Shown: positions 22,159 to 33,294 of the stretch, piece after piece
Position numbering within the stretch: position 1 is the stretch's first letter
Layout of the letters: each line of letters opens with the position of its first letter
NCBI GenBank assembly: GCA_963565915.1
Contig: OY751485.1
Span: 2,294,001 to 2,358,000 of the forward strand
DNA: 64,000 nucleotides
DNA from: Entoloma clypeatum
Taxonomy: Eukaryota > Basidiomycota > Agaricomycetes > Agaricales > Entolomataceae
Direction: 5' to 3'
The notes under the pieces: model-generated
The model's database searches: none
What the model saw: only the letters and a program-made list of their open reading frames with translations
Told to the model about the DNA's origin: nothing
Program-made: the position numbers and the translations under genes

Positions 22159-24412
22159 CTATTGCTGACTTTCGACTTCAACAAGCTCATACTTATCCTC
22201 TCTTAACCTCCACTCCAAAAGCGAAGCGTACTCCTTCAAACGTTTCGCCAATGACGAAAGGAGACCATCTCTTTCATCGATGTCCCTATCGGCCCATGTT
22301 GCGGCCTTCCGAATCTCCTGGGGGTCACAGAAACCCCACCACTGCTCGGCATTCTCACCCATCTCGGGCTCTTTATTGTCCCGCAGGTATCGTATGGTAG
22401 AACCAACGGGAGCAGTTCCCCAGACCACGATGCACCAAGACCATTCTTTCATTGCACTTCGAGCCTCTTGACCCAGCGGACGTCCCTTTGGTCGAAATTT
22501 TTTCTCTTTACTTTTCGAAGTTGTCAAGGTGATAAAGTCGAGAGCATCCTTTCTTTCACGAGCACCTGGAGAAAGTGCCCAATATGTTCGTCCATCATTA
22601 TCAGTCCCCAAAGGTAAGAATCGAGGTGCATAGCCGGGTGAAATTAGTTTTAACGAATTCTCCATATTTTGTACTTGACGTTTGTGGAGTTCGCGTCTGA
22701 CATTGACCTAAAGGAATTAGCCTCAGCATCCACCCGTGCGACAAGGACATACCTGGTTCGGTTGAGCTTTGATTTTTCCTTTAGTTTTTGCCGAAACTTC
22801 CAAACTGTTCTTCTTGACATCCCATCTCTCGTTTTCCAGCTTGATCCAGTCATTTACGTCTCGAACCATCTCCTTCTTTTCTCTTGCGCTGCGATCAAGC
22901 GTTTCGCGAATTCCATTTGTGTCACAAGCAGCCTCCACCAAAGCTTCGACGACGGGTACAAGTTGGGCAGAATGTGTGATAACGAGGAAATTATCGATTC
23001 CAGTCGAGTCATGAGTGCTGCGAGTAGTACGAGTATTGTGTATCATGGCAGTGACGGGGGGAGGAAGGGGATCGGGGAAGGATACAAGAATGCAGTTTTC
23101 ATCAACCTTCGCATGTGCTTTGATAACATCCCGAAGTCGGGAGAGGATAGCCCATATCTTAGTGAGGTTGATTCCGCTCAAACAAATGTCTTGGATGGCA
23201 GATCTGATTGGCTGTGCAATGTCTTGAAGACTAACCAGGCTTTGGCTGGAGCACGGGAACACACCTTTTCCATTATCCTATCATCCTTGTCCACGAGAAT
23301 TCCAAGGAGCCCCAAGACGATGGACCTAGTGCAAGCCTCGCTCACCCATTTGGCAAGCTGGTCACCCTCACTTCTCAGTTCGCAGCCGAGATCCTCTAGT
23401 TCTGCTAGCTGTGAAGCCGGGATTTGCATGAGCGAAGCGAATCGAAGGATGAACTCCCTTATTTGGAACCGTGATTTGGCCTCTTCAAACCCGAGAATAG
23501 TCGGTATGATCGTCCAGTTCACAGGTGGCATGTTAGTCTTCGTTGGTTCTTTGTGCACGCGAGGTTTCATCTGGCGAATAGCAGAGCCATTGGTGTTGTT
23601 AACTCGCTTCGACATTGGTGCACTCACTGGTTGGGGGGCCTTTCGGGCTTTCAAATCTGTGGTTGATGAAGGAAAAATAGGTTTGACACTGGCTTTGCGA
23701 TTAGCAACGACAAAGTTCCTGAGAATCAGCGAAATGAGGGTAGATAGATAGATTGGAGTTGTGCTGCGTCGGTGACTGACCCAAGAGGTTCAAGCCCTTT
23801 TGCCTTCCTGCAACGCCAACAATTGCAGATATCTCGACATTTCGGACATCTATCAACGTGCTGAGTAAGGGCGTCAGGGTTAGTCTAATGAGGGCGCACC
23901 GGAAGTCTCCTTGCAGTTTGAATGTGTCTATATCTTCGCCATATCGGTTCTTTAAGCACGTCCCGCAGAACTTGGTTGTACAAGCTCGCTTTGTCGTAGC
24001 ATTCGATCCAGATTTCATCGTTAAATCGACAGTACAAGATATAGCATCTGGATTTGGTTGAGAGACACATGAAAAAAATGAGAAGGTTTCAGCATGCACC
24101 CGCGACATCGCGTTTGTGGGAACATTGATGACAGTGTATGTATCCGTTTGGGTATCCGGGGCAGGCGTTGGAGCTGTGCGTGGATGCGGGAGGTTGTGTC
24201 GTGGTCAGTTTCAGTTTCTTAGAGAGAGTGTGTGTGTCATGTTCTGAGACGGTGCGTTTACGCGATGATCCAACTGGCACATTCTCTTTGAGAGGGGGGT
24301 ATCCGGAGAGAGGATAGGGTGACTGAGGGACATCGACATAAACGAGATGTTTGAGCTTGGACGTCGCCTTCATAACGACACGGTCCTTCAATTGCCACTC
24401 CGACGAAGCCAA
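22159..24412 (-). CDS. CDCA7-type zinc-finger (zf-4CXXC_R1) protein
   Basis: Probable nuclear DNA-binding protein of about 600 residues. After a basic N-terminus (SSRKRTVSEHD) the zinc finger shows CHQCSHKRD, then KFCGTCLKNRYGEDIDTF and, after an intron, CPKCRDICNCWRCRKAKGLE. This order and spacing match the R1/CDCA7 finger, which in animals recognises hemimethylated CpG and recruits the remodeller HELLS. The middle is helical. Near the end, RFLPLGTDNDGRTYWALSP resembles the WHIM/D-TOX motif of DDT-domain chromatin proteins. The last exon ends LVEVESQQ at 22159. The start at 24412 (MASSEWQLKDRVVMKATSKL) is divergent from TIM17, 113 bp away. A long open frame on the other strand (22669-23751) is a shadow. 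A role in DNA-methylation maintenance is inferred from the family. Confidence 0.8.
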
Positions 24413-24525
24413 CGCGTTTCGATCACCTGACCATCACACCACGTGAAGACACAAGGGAAAAAAAGTCGCTCAGTGCTGGCAACGCCCAAACATCGCCCCC
24501 CCCCCCTACTTTCCCTCTAGATCCC

Positions 24526-25242
24526 ATGGCACATGCCGATCACACTCGAGACCCTTGGTATTCATATCTCTGCGTCCGCTGACTAACGTGCTCAATCCTC
24601 TCATCCTCAGTCCATGGGTAATTCTTAATGATTTTGGCGGAGCGTTTTCAATGGGAGCTGTTGGCGGCGGTATATGGTATGGCATCAAGGGTGCCCGAAA
24701 TTCCCCAAGGGTGAGTCTTGGCTTTATTCATCCTACATTTCCCTTGTTGACCATCGTCTTGCAGGGCGAACGCTTGGTTGGCGCAATATCTTCTATGAAG
24801 GCTCGAGCGCCAGTGACAGGCGGTAACTTCGGGGTATGGGGTGGCATGTTTTCAACATTCGATTGTGCTGTGAAAGGATATCGACAAAAAGAGGACGCGT
24901 GGAACGCTATTATTTCTGGATTTATGACGGGTGGCTGTTTGGCCGCAAGAAGTGAGTTTGCCTCGGCGCATATCGTGCAAGCCCTCTCATCCTCCCTCCC
25001 CCAGGCGGACCCAAATCTGCCCTCGGCTCTGCAATCGCCTGTGGTATTCTACTCGGCGTATTCGAGGGAGTTGGTGTCCTCCTTTCTCGTGTATTCAGCG
25101 AAGGACAGCGGCCACAGATGGCACCTCGTGAGTATCAGGCATCACTTCCGCTTTGCGTGCTGACTCTGCTCCATCCCCAGTACCAGCAGCAATGGCATCA
25201 CCGCCAGCAGCACCCCCCTCATCTATTCCTGGATTGCAGTAG
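24526..25242 (+). CDS. TIM17: Mitochondrial import translocase subunit Tim17
   Basis: Core subunit of the inner-membrane TIM23 presequence translocase. Exon 1 (24526-24557) encodes [11 protein letters not shown]; the next begins at 24611 and gives [20 protein letters not shown], the typical Tim17 N-terminus and first glycine-zipper helix. [59 protein letters not shown] and a short Pro/Ala-rich tail ending SIPGLQ follow. Four transmembrane helices are expected and can be traced. A run of 11 C lies 20 bp before the start. Size (about 155 residues) is normal. Confidence 0.95.
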
Positions 25243-25420
25243 ATGCGAATCTGTAGCATATAATATCTTCTTCTGCATTATTATTATTGACCCCCCCACT
25301 TCGTACCTAATTTACGATGCGATGTGAGCCCATACATATGACGTCAGACCATGGCAAGGAGGTTCTTATAAGAAACACTCAATAACTCGTGGATCCTGAC
25401 AATCTTATCCCCTGTCTACC

Positions 25421-26295
25421 ATGTCCTCTTCCACCCCTAGCCTCGATCCTTACACTGCTCTTGCCACAAACGACGACTTGACACTCCAAGACAAAATCAA
25501 AGGTGAGTTTGCAGTTTACCATCGTACAAGGCATTCAACCCCTTTCTAGGTCTTCAAGATGTCGTCAGGGGCGCCAAGGTCGGCATGCTCACAACTCGTG
25601 CTGCCGACGGGAGCATGCATTCTCGCGCCATGACTCCCGCATCTCGTCTGTCATCTCAGACGCCTCGTCTTTGATTCATTCTGACATTCTTGCGCATCGC
25701 CACCAGCGTATGACGACACCCAACTCACACTTGTGTTCCTCGCGAACAATGTCTCGCACAAGTTTGACGAGATTGAAAACGACGCCAACGTCAACGTCAG
25801 CTTTTTCAACACTGACACCACATCATGGGCATCGTGAGGTGGCTCCCTCGTTTGCGATCTTCTCTGATATTCTTCCGCTTCAAGATTTTCTGGCAAGGCC
25901 AGGGTATCCAGAGATCAGGCTTTGATCCACAAATATTGGTCCTCCTAGTATGTCAAATGTATCATCCTGACTAATCGTGGGCCTCACATACAACAAGTGT
26001 TTCAGCCTATTTTGGGGATCTCAAGGACGGCACCCACAAAGGTGACGAAACCGATCCACGGATTTCAGTCATCGAAGTCTTTCCAAAGGAGATCAGATAC
26101 TGGATGGCCACGAAAGGAGCTCTTGGAAGAGCGATCGAGGCTGGAATAGGTGCAATGACTGGTCGCATCTCTGCTCCCGGAGAACTTCGAACCATTACCA
26201 AGTCCGAGGTAAGTTACCCCCCGTTTGATTTACACATGCTCTGATCTTTACATATTGTCCAGATTCAGTTGACGCAGGGTTTACATTCCAAGTGA
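25421..26295 (+). CDS. BLI-3-like pyridoxamine 5'-phosphate oxidase-fold protein
   Basis: Small flavin-binding split-barrel protein related to bacterial general stress protein 26 and Neurospora blue-light-induced BLI-3. Exons read MSSSTPSLDPYTALATNDDL, LQDKIK, then GLQDVVRGAKVGMLTTRAAD, GSMHSRAMTP, LTLVFLANNVSHKFDEIEND, NVNVSFFNTDTTSWASFSG, KYWSSLVSAYFGDLKDG, RISVIEVFPKEIRYWMATKG and a tail ending LTQGLHSK. The ISVIEVFPKEIRYW strand is typical. The physiological role is unclear; light or stress induction is known for relatives only. The start ATG at 25421 is the first in frame. Confidence 0.88.
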
Positions 26296-26567
26296 AATCA
26301 ATGTCCATTCTTGAGACTGTTTGTACTATCAAATAAATCACGACCCAGATGTCAAGAGTCTAGACTTGGTCCGCTTCAAGGCCGCTTACCGCGTGGTAAC
26401 TATTGACGGGGTCCATATCCTCACAATCAGCCACGCCGCGTTCCTAAGTTGTCTGGAAGCCCAGCCAGCTACTGATATATATAGCTACTTCCAAACTATT
26501 CATTGGATGCTAAGCTCTTTCCGGCCGCCCATACAACTAACCGTAATGATGTTCACCCACATGCATT

Positions 26568-28052
26568 ATGGAGTTTGCTGAGAATTTCATTATAGACATG
26601 ATGTTGCCTTCGTTTACTGAAGCAAGTAAAGCCACCACCTCGTGTAAGAACATCTCTCGTTACCTATGATATGTGCTCATAGATTCCACAGCAGAGCTCC
26701 AATTATACAGAAAGCATAACAGATTGACGCCGATATATTCGCTGCCCCGGGAACTATTGTCCTTGATCATGAGAATAGGACAAAATCTCGAATTGTATCC
26801 ATTTCGCGATCCAGACGACGTCTGTTTGGAGGATTCTACCACACTTTTCGAGGTCAGAATCAGCCATGTCAGTTCTCACTTTCGACACGTCGCGATTGGC
26901 ACTCGTCTTCTCTGGGCATCAATTACCTCTGATCGACCAATGGAGGAAACTCTAACGTACATATCGCGATCGAAAGGTTGTTGGCTCGATGTACACCTGA
27001 AATTGGACGGATTCCAAGTTTCAAGCCCAAGGCTGTTTGCTAAGGTTGATACCATTTTGCACCAGGCACACTGCTGTAACCGGCTTTCTATCGATACTTC
27101 TTGTGAAACACGGGAGAAACCAATTATTCAATTTCTTAACGGCCTGCATGCACCCGCCTTGGAACATCTGTCCATTTCTGTGGAAGGTGTCCAGGATATC
27201 GGTGCAATGAAATTCGGGGTGTTCATGGGAGGTGCCCCAAAATTGTCTTTTGTGCGGCTGCGGGGTCTCGCCATGTCTCTCTTCTGTCCACCGCTGTACA
27301 GTGTAACCACCCTCCATCTCGATCAAACCCTACCTTTGCCAATCAGCTATACCACGTTCCGCCAAATGCTTACTGCCTCTCCCATTCTCGAAAATCTTTC
27401 TGTTTTTGGTGATATCATCCCATTGCAAAGCTGGCACACGGACAAACCAGTCGATGTCCCAAATTTGCATTGCCTTCGAATTTGCGGAGTGGGTGGAGCG
27501 ATATACAGTGGACTACTGCTTGGAATAAACGCACCTGCACTGGAGTCCTTGGTCCTCAAAGACCTCCAAGAGCATGACCTGGATCAGTTCTGGGCATCTT
27601 CGCATATGACGAAGTTTCCTTTTCTTCGGTATCTAGCATTCTGCGATTTCGAAGTCTCTGGAAGCGTTTACAGGCAATTCTTTGAGGCTTTTCCTGCAGT
27701 AACAAGGTTCACTACAACCCACTGCACAAGCACCCCTGGTATTTTCTTACAACTTGCCCAGCTGAGCACACAACGTGACCTTCTACCATGGCCAAATCTA
27801 CGAACTCTCGCTTCTTTCATCCATTTCGATGACAGGGATCTGATCATAGACGTCATTAAGAAGCGTAGCGCTGTCGGATGCCCTTTCCAACGACTCCGTT
27901 TGGGTACGACTCAGTCGTATGAATCCATATTGCGTGAGTGTGGCCGACTTGGCGAACAAATGACTCTAGAAATATTCACCCAATGCGACCCGTGGCCATT
28001 GATTGGTCCTAGCGCAGGAGTCTCTGACCCAGACGATTATCTATTCATTTGA
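26568..28052 (+). CDS. F-box protein with leucine-rich-repeat-like C-terminus
   Basis: Agaricomycete-type F-box protein, probably a substrate adaptor of an SCF ubiquitin ligase. Proposed exons 26568-26643 and 26683-28052 (481 residues). The F-box core is RLTPIYSLPRELLSLIMRIG, then RISHVSSHFRHVAIGTRLLW and a loose leucine-rich region (LEHLSISVEGVQDI, LENLSVFGDI, LHCLRICGVG, LESLVLKDL). The first exon rests on a strong donor GTAAGAA and an in-frame stop just upstream. The intron would be only 39 nt, so a single-exon start at 26673 remains possible. The substrate is unknown; such genes are numerous and variable in mushrooms. Confidence 0.75.
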
Positions 28053-28599
28053 TGCTTCAGAGTTATAAACTCCGCGCGCTGTCCGCCATCACCTTGCGAT
28101 AGCTTCTAATGTGAGGAAATTGGAGAACTGTGTTTCTGGTTAGTAATATCCGCATATCTTGGGATGCAGACACAGTCCATGGCGCGAGGAGTTGTCGGCG
28201 ACGCGCACCATGAAGGAAGTGATTTTATTTGTCGGGTCATTGCAAATAATACGATTAATGGCACTCAACACATCATTTGAGTTTGAGCACATTATGAACA
28301 CGTGTCGCAAGGATTGCCGTCGTCTTCATCAGAAAGCCATGCACCGTTGACCGCCTCCTTCATGTTCTTATACTATTTTGCAATACGTGAACAAATTGGC
28401 GTGTCGTGCAGAAATCACCTTTTCGAAGCAGATGATTATTTCTTTCATCAACATGGCTGTACCACTCTGTCTGCCGTCTGGTTGCGGCGTGGGGGGACTC
28501 TAGTGGCAAGGGGGGGGGCAATCTGGTGGATTCGGTATGGCAAGTGTACAGGCGAATACGAAATATATATATATCAAGTAGTCTCTTGACTGAAGCATG
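28053..28599. other. Convergent intergenic stretch, no gene seen
   Basis: 547 bp between the stops of the F-box gene and RAD9. It contains a G-run around 28508 and an AT dinucleotide run near 28563-28573. Frames here have no conserved features. It probably holds two 3'-UTRs. Confidence 0.6.
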
Positions 28600-30389
28600 T
28601 CAATCTTCGAAAAGAGCATGGAACATCTGCACGAGGACCTGAGTTGAAATCCACAAGACGCAAGAGACCCAGCTCACCTTCGGTTCAGACAAAACTTGCG
28701 TAGGGGGTATTTCTGGTGGTTCTTCAGCGATCTCAAGACTGTCTGGATCCTCAGTTTCGGTGTTTCCGGGTTGCTCCGAGAATCCATGATGATGCGGATC
28801 TTGAGAGGCAAAGTCGAATGCTACTTCCTCTCCGTCTCCCTCCCACATGTGGGTCAACTCATCGACATCCATGTTCTCAATGCCCAGCCCCGTTGATCGG
28901 AGGACTGCTTCATCCACACTAGAAAGTTGGGATGATGACGGTAGGAAGAGTGGTTCCTTCGCCAGTACCTGGAGCGGTTGTGTGTTTTGTGGGATGAAAG
29001 AGGGAGGGCGGTGCGTCGGCTCTCGTTGCGATGGATGTGCCGAGTCTCGTATCAACGGCGAGGGACTCTGATGTTCATTCGGTTTGGCGGCGCGTGGTCC
29101 TAAGGGCCCCGGATTCTGTACCCTTTGTACAGCATTCATTGATTTCTTACTCCTTGTTTCTGCAGGGGTTTCTTCTCGCCCGCGCTTTCTCGAGCTGGAA
29201 TCAGTTTGATAGTGTTGACTTTGTACACCAGAGGCGACACCATGAATATGGCTGGTCGAGATGACGAAGAGGGCTTCGGTGTGATCCCCTTCAACATCGA
29301 TGAAGAGAGGAGCCGTAGGATCTGTGAACCGAAGATCAAGGGCTGATGACATCGAATCGGCGTACGCAATTGTAGCCTGATGATGAATGAGCAGCGCCTT
29401 CCAGAACCGGCAAATACACACATTGAATTCGCGCAAATGGAATGCAATTGTCGTTGGGATAGCATAGATGCTGTAGACGTCGAACTCCTCTACGCTGATG
29501 GTTAGTTCTGTCGCAAGTTGCGCCTTTCCTGTGGCAAAGAGTTGGTTGCGCACAGCAAACATCCCAGGATAGACACACCCTTGGTGTCAATGGAAGATTC
29601 TAAACTCCTCAACTCGACATCAGAATGTCCAAAGGTCCAGACAAGCTGAGGATCATATCTCGGGCCCTTTGCTATCGGGAAATGTTCTATCATATCTTTG
29701 ACAGACTTCGGACCGATCGTTAAGTTTGACTCGTTATCGACGTCTGGTACACCTGGCGCCATGAGGGACGTTGGAGTTAAGAGGACCAAACGATGTGTCT
29801 TGATTACACCTGCAAGTCGTACGTATAGAAATTTCATGAGGAGGGAGCTGGGCCTACCGTGTTTACAGTGGAGGCGCACTATGAGTCTGCTCTCAAGACC
29901 ATCCTCCTCGTCTTGACCTTGGTCCTCACTCGTTCTCCGACTTCCCTCGACAACCGACATATCACACCTCTCCACGGTTTTCTCGATCGTGCGATGCTTT
30001 AGGATGGAGAGAAGCGACTAGCAATAATTTTGAGCCGAGCATGCAGAATATATGAGCTTGGGCTACCTTGGTTAATAACTGACCTGTCACGCTGACCATA
30101 TCCTCATCGTCCGCCAATGGATCCTTGGTTGGCATCGAGATGTGAAGTCTGTATTTGGAAAAGAACTGTTTTTCATATTTGAATCGACAATAAGCAGACT
30201 TTGACGAGTTAGTGGCAGATAAGGAGAGCGACTCTGGGGTGGCGTAGATGATCAGCTCGTCGCCATATCTCGACAGGCATGTGAGCGCCTTCGTAAACGC
30301 TGTGGAATCATGCCATCAGTGAGTGGGATTCGGAGGACTGGTGGAGGGACATCACGCTTGAGGGCAAAAGCGTCGAGCGTCACTTGCAT
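28600..30389 (-). CDS. RAD9: Checkpoint clamp subunit Rad9
   Basis: Subunit of the PCNA-like 9-1-1 clamp that is loaded at damaged DNA and activates the ATR-type checkpoint. It opens MQVTLDAFALK and, after splicing, FTKALTCLSRYGDELIIYAT, the usual Rad9 N-terminus. Further blocks are KTHRLVLLTP, DPQLVWTFGHSDVELRSLES, QLATELTISVEEFDVY, TIAFHLREFNVCI, ATIAYADSMSSALDLRFTDP and APLFIDVEG (end of the PCNA-like fold). The C-terminal tail is disordered, Ser/Pro-rich and acidic (DVDELTHMWEGDGEE) and ends MFHALFED after a terminal intron. The Ser/Pro-rich tail is the region phosphorylated in other species. The start lies 53 bp from the divergent PH-domain gene. Confidence 0.9.
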
Positions 30390-30442
30390 GAGGACATGGT
30401 GGAAGTCTGGTCGAAGTAGAGTTGCAAGTCAGCCGCGTCCAG

Positions 30443-33190
30443 ATGTCTTCAACGCCTATAGAGCAACAGATCGCTCGATACCAGTCCATGTCCCCTCCCA
30501 ACGACAAATCACCCATCCGCCAATCTTTGCGTAACCTTTTCTCCGTCTTCAAGAAAACAATCCGCGAAAAAGGAATCTCCCAGGGCGACAACGATGGTTT
30601 ATTGAATATCCCACAGGAACTGTCCCGCTCGCTTCTGTACCTTTCACGGAAACATCCAGCAGCTATCGATGTGTGGACCGAGTGTACTGCGACCTTGAAG
30701 AAAGACGCTATAGCCCTTCTTTGGCTCACGCCGCAAGGCAATCCTTCCAACCATCTCATTGACCTATCTCATTGCACCGATATAAGATCACTTTCCTCCG
30801 AACAGCTGGACCCAACCGAAGCTGCTTTACTGGCCTTCAAAGAAGGCGAGTTCAAGGTTTTCGAGATCCTCTTCGAAGGAAGAGCTAGAGAAAAGTTTGC
30901 GGCCAAATCTGTCCATGAGCGGGCTAGTTGGATAAGCGCGATATGGTAAAGTCTGCTTGATAGCCTATTTCACGTCGCAATACTCACATTCTATCAAGGG
31001 ATGTTATTCTGCCCCCTCATGGACCTACTAATCGCACTCGTGTATCTTCCAGACTAGAGATTGCCAATCCAGACACCTTGCCAGAACCACGCCTTAGCTC
31101 GAATTCTCACTCGGAACGTTTTTTACCCCCTATTCCTCAAGTTCACGATGTTATGCTACCCACTCTTACATCTGACAGTCAGGCGGAAGCGAAGTCCCAG
31201 CCCATTGAGTCGCCAAGTATATACTCCCGAAGTCGCCCGGTCTCACGCACCTCCTCGCACTCCTATTCTAGCTGCAAAAGTCCTTCCATCGCAAATCTGA
31301 GCCAACTCTCTGTCGTACGACAACGCTTAGCGCAGCTTGAGTCTAACTCCGCCAAGGAACTCACCAGATACCCATCCTCCCGCGCACAAATTATCCATGA
31401 CATTCCGAGATCGGACACGCCTCATGGACCTCCTAGCACTCTTCTAAATTCCCTGGGCTACATGTTTTCTGAGAAGAGGGCCGCACATGAAGATAAAAAA
31501 ATGTTACGAACTCAAAGTATGCACTCGAGCACTGCGCATTCTATACTGGACTCCTATACAAATGAACCAGCAAACGATTCAATCTCGTGTCCCTATACAT
31601 CCGATCGTCTAGATGTTCATGAATCTCAACAAGCTGTGGCAAATTCTCTGCTCGAGCCAATCGTAGGGTTGTTACATGATCAAGAGGCAAATAATCACAA
31701 CCGGGCGGCGAACCTCGAAGAGCAGATTTTATCTCTACAAGACGACGTCCATAAGCTGCCTCGTGAGTTGGGTATGAATTCCCATTCCAGTTCGGTGCGC
31801 AACATGGTCTCGCAGATTGAGAAGAAGATGGGATCAGACGGGCTAATTCTAAGGTCCATCCACGAGAAGGTACAAGATCATTGTGCGAGGTGTGACTCAG
31901 GTGTTTCAAACGTTACTGGCATCATGCAAGAGTTACACTCCATTCAAGAGCAGTTGGCGGGCGCTAAGGCTGCTGCAGGACCCGAACAGGCCGCTGGTAC
32001 CACCATTCTCAATAACATGAGCCCAGATGACCCCTGCCAATCTCCTACCGTTGATCTATCCTCACTCGTCACAAAATTAGATGAGGTATTGGCCGCCTCG
32101 AAATCCGCCCCTACTGCTACTGGTGATGCAAGCCGAACAGAGCTAGAGCCAACTATTAAACAGGTGGGGCCATCTTTTTTTTACTTCTGCTGCGGCATTT
32201 ATTGCTGCACCACATATTGGCGACAGATATTGGCTCTGCTCGAGGACGAGAAAAAGCAGCGCGCCCATCAACTCCAGCAACAAGCAGACAGCGTGCGATA
32301 TCTCAATGAGCTGAACCAAGTACGTCCACAGCCCAACGTCTTCATTGCCTCTCAGGTGTCTCCTAGTGGCTAGAGGCTTTCGTAAACAACGGAACCTCTC
32401 ACATACAGGACCTCTCTGCTGGCATCGGACGTCTCTGCCACGATCTTGGTTCTGCCGAGGATGGTACAAGTGCCTTGGTAGATATACGCCGAATAGCCCT
32501 CAGCACGACAGCGAGGGATCAAAGTGCCGGTACCTTGCAAGCATCGCTGGATGAACTACGCGCAGTGGTGAATCAGGGTGTCGCCATGAACAGTCAGTGA
32601 ATAATGTACCCTGGAGGGAATGAAGAGCTAAGATCTCACCCCGCAGATTCCGCATCCATTGCAGAGTTGATTGACTACCAGCGCCAAGGCCAGGAAGAGC
32701 TGTTCCGATCCCTCACAACAGGTCAGTCGCCTCCTGGAGGGTAGAGGGTTCCTTACAGTCAAGTCATCGATTTTTCGCAGAGATTTCTGATGAAATCAAA
32801 GGGGAAAGGTTACGTTTTGTCGATGCTATGAAAGAGGCTACTGCGATCAATGTCCAGGGTGAGGCATATGTTACTAATCTCAGCGTTTTCAGCTCAATAC
32901 CACAATCAGTTCATGTCGAGCAATTCAAAGAAGAACTTAAAAGAGAAGTGAGAGAAATGACGCAAGAAGTGGGGCGTCTACATCAGGCGCGACAAGCAAT
33001 GCAGAGTCAAATTGCCGATCTTTTCACATTTTATACCAAACAGAAAGCAACGGACGAACTCGTCAGTTGTAATTCACTTGTATAAACGACAGCTACGGGG
33101 CTAACATGAGTGCAGGGTCCGCCTCAGACTGCCCAAGCCTCCGTCATACCCCCATCTCCACAACGTCGGCCGCTGCCAAGTCTGTCTTAG
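30443..33190 (+). CDS. PH-domain, coiled-coil protein of unknown function
   Basis: Multi-exon gene for a protein of about 850 residues. The N-terminal 170 residues form a PH-like module: strands around LIDLSHCTDIRSLSSEQLDP, EGEFKVFEILFEGRAREKF and a closing helix ERASWISAIW with the invariant tryptophan. A Ser/Pro-rich region (RPVSRTSSHSYSSCKSP) follows, then a long chain of heptad-like segments (ANLEEQILSLQDDVHKL, VSQIEKKMGSDGLILR, LLEDEKKQRAHQLQQQADSV, VEQFKEELKREVREMTQEV). It ends PPSPQRRPLPSLS. The PH domain suggests membrane lipid binding and the coils self-association. I do not recognise a named family. Very short introns interrupt the coil region. It shares a 53-bp promoter gap with RAD9. 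Confidence 0.75.
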
Positions 33191-33294
33191 CACATTCGCT
33201 ACACGTACACACAGAACAATGTATCTTAAAACGACATATGTCGTAATATCGTCAGTGTTGGAATAGAGAATTTTTGGGCCCAGTCGACCTGCAT

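Noticed and set aside
22669..23751. 360-codon open frame on the plus strand
   Set aside because: It is antisense to the CDCA7-type gene, crosses that gene's introns, and its protein has no domain or family-like pattern.
24496..24506. Run of 11 C before TIM17
   Set aside because: A simple mononucleotide run in a short leader; length may also be affected by sequencing.
28302..28589. 95-codon plus-strand frame after the F-box gene
   Set aside because: Low-quality composition running into a G-run and AT repeats; no recognisable domain.
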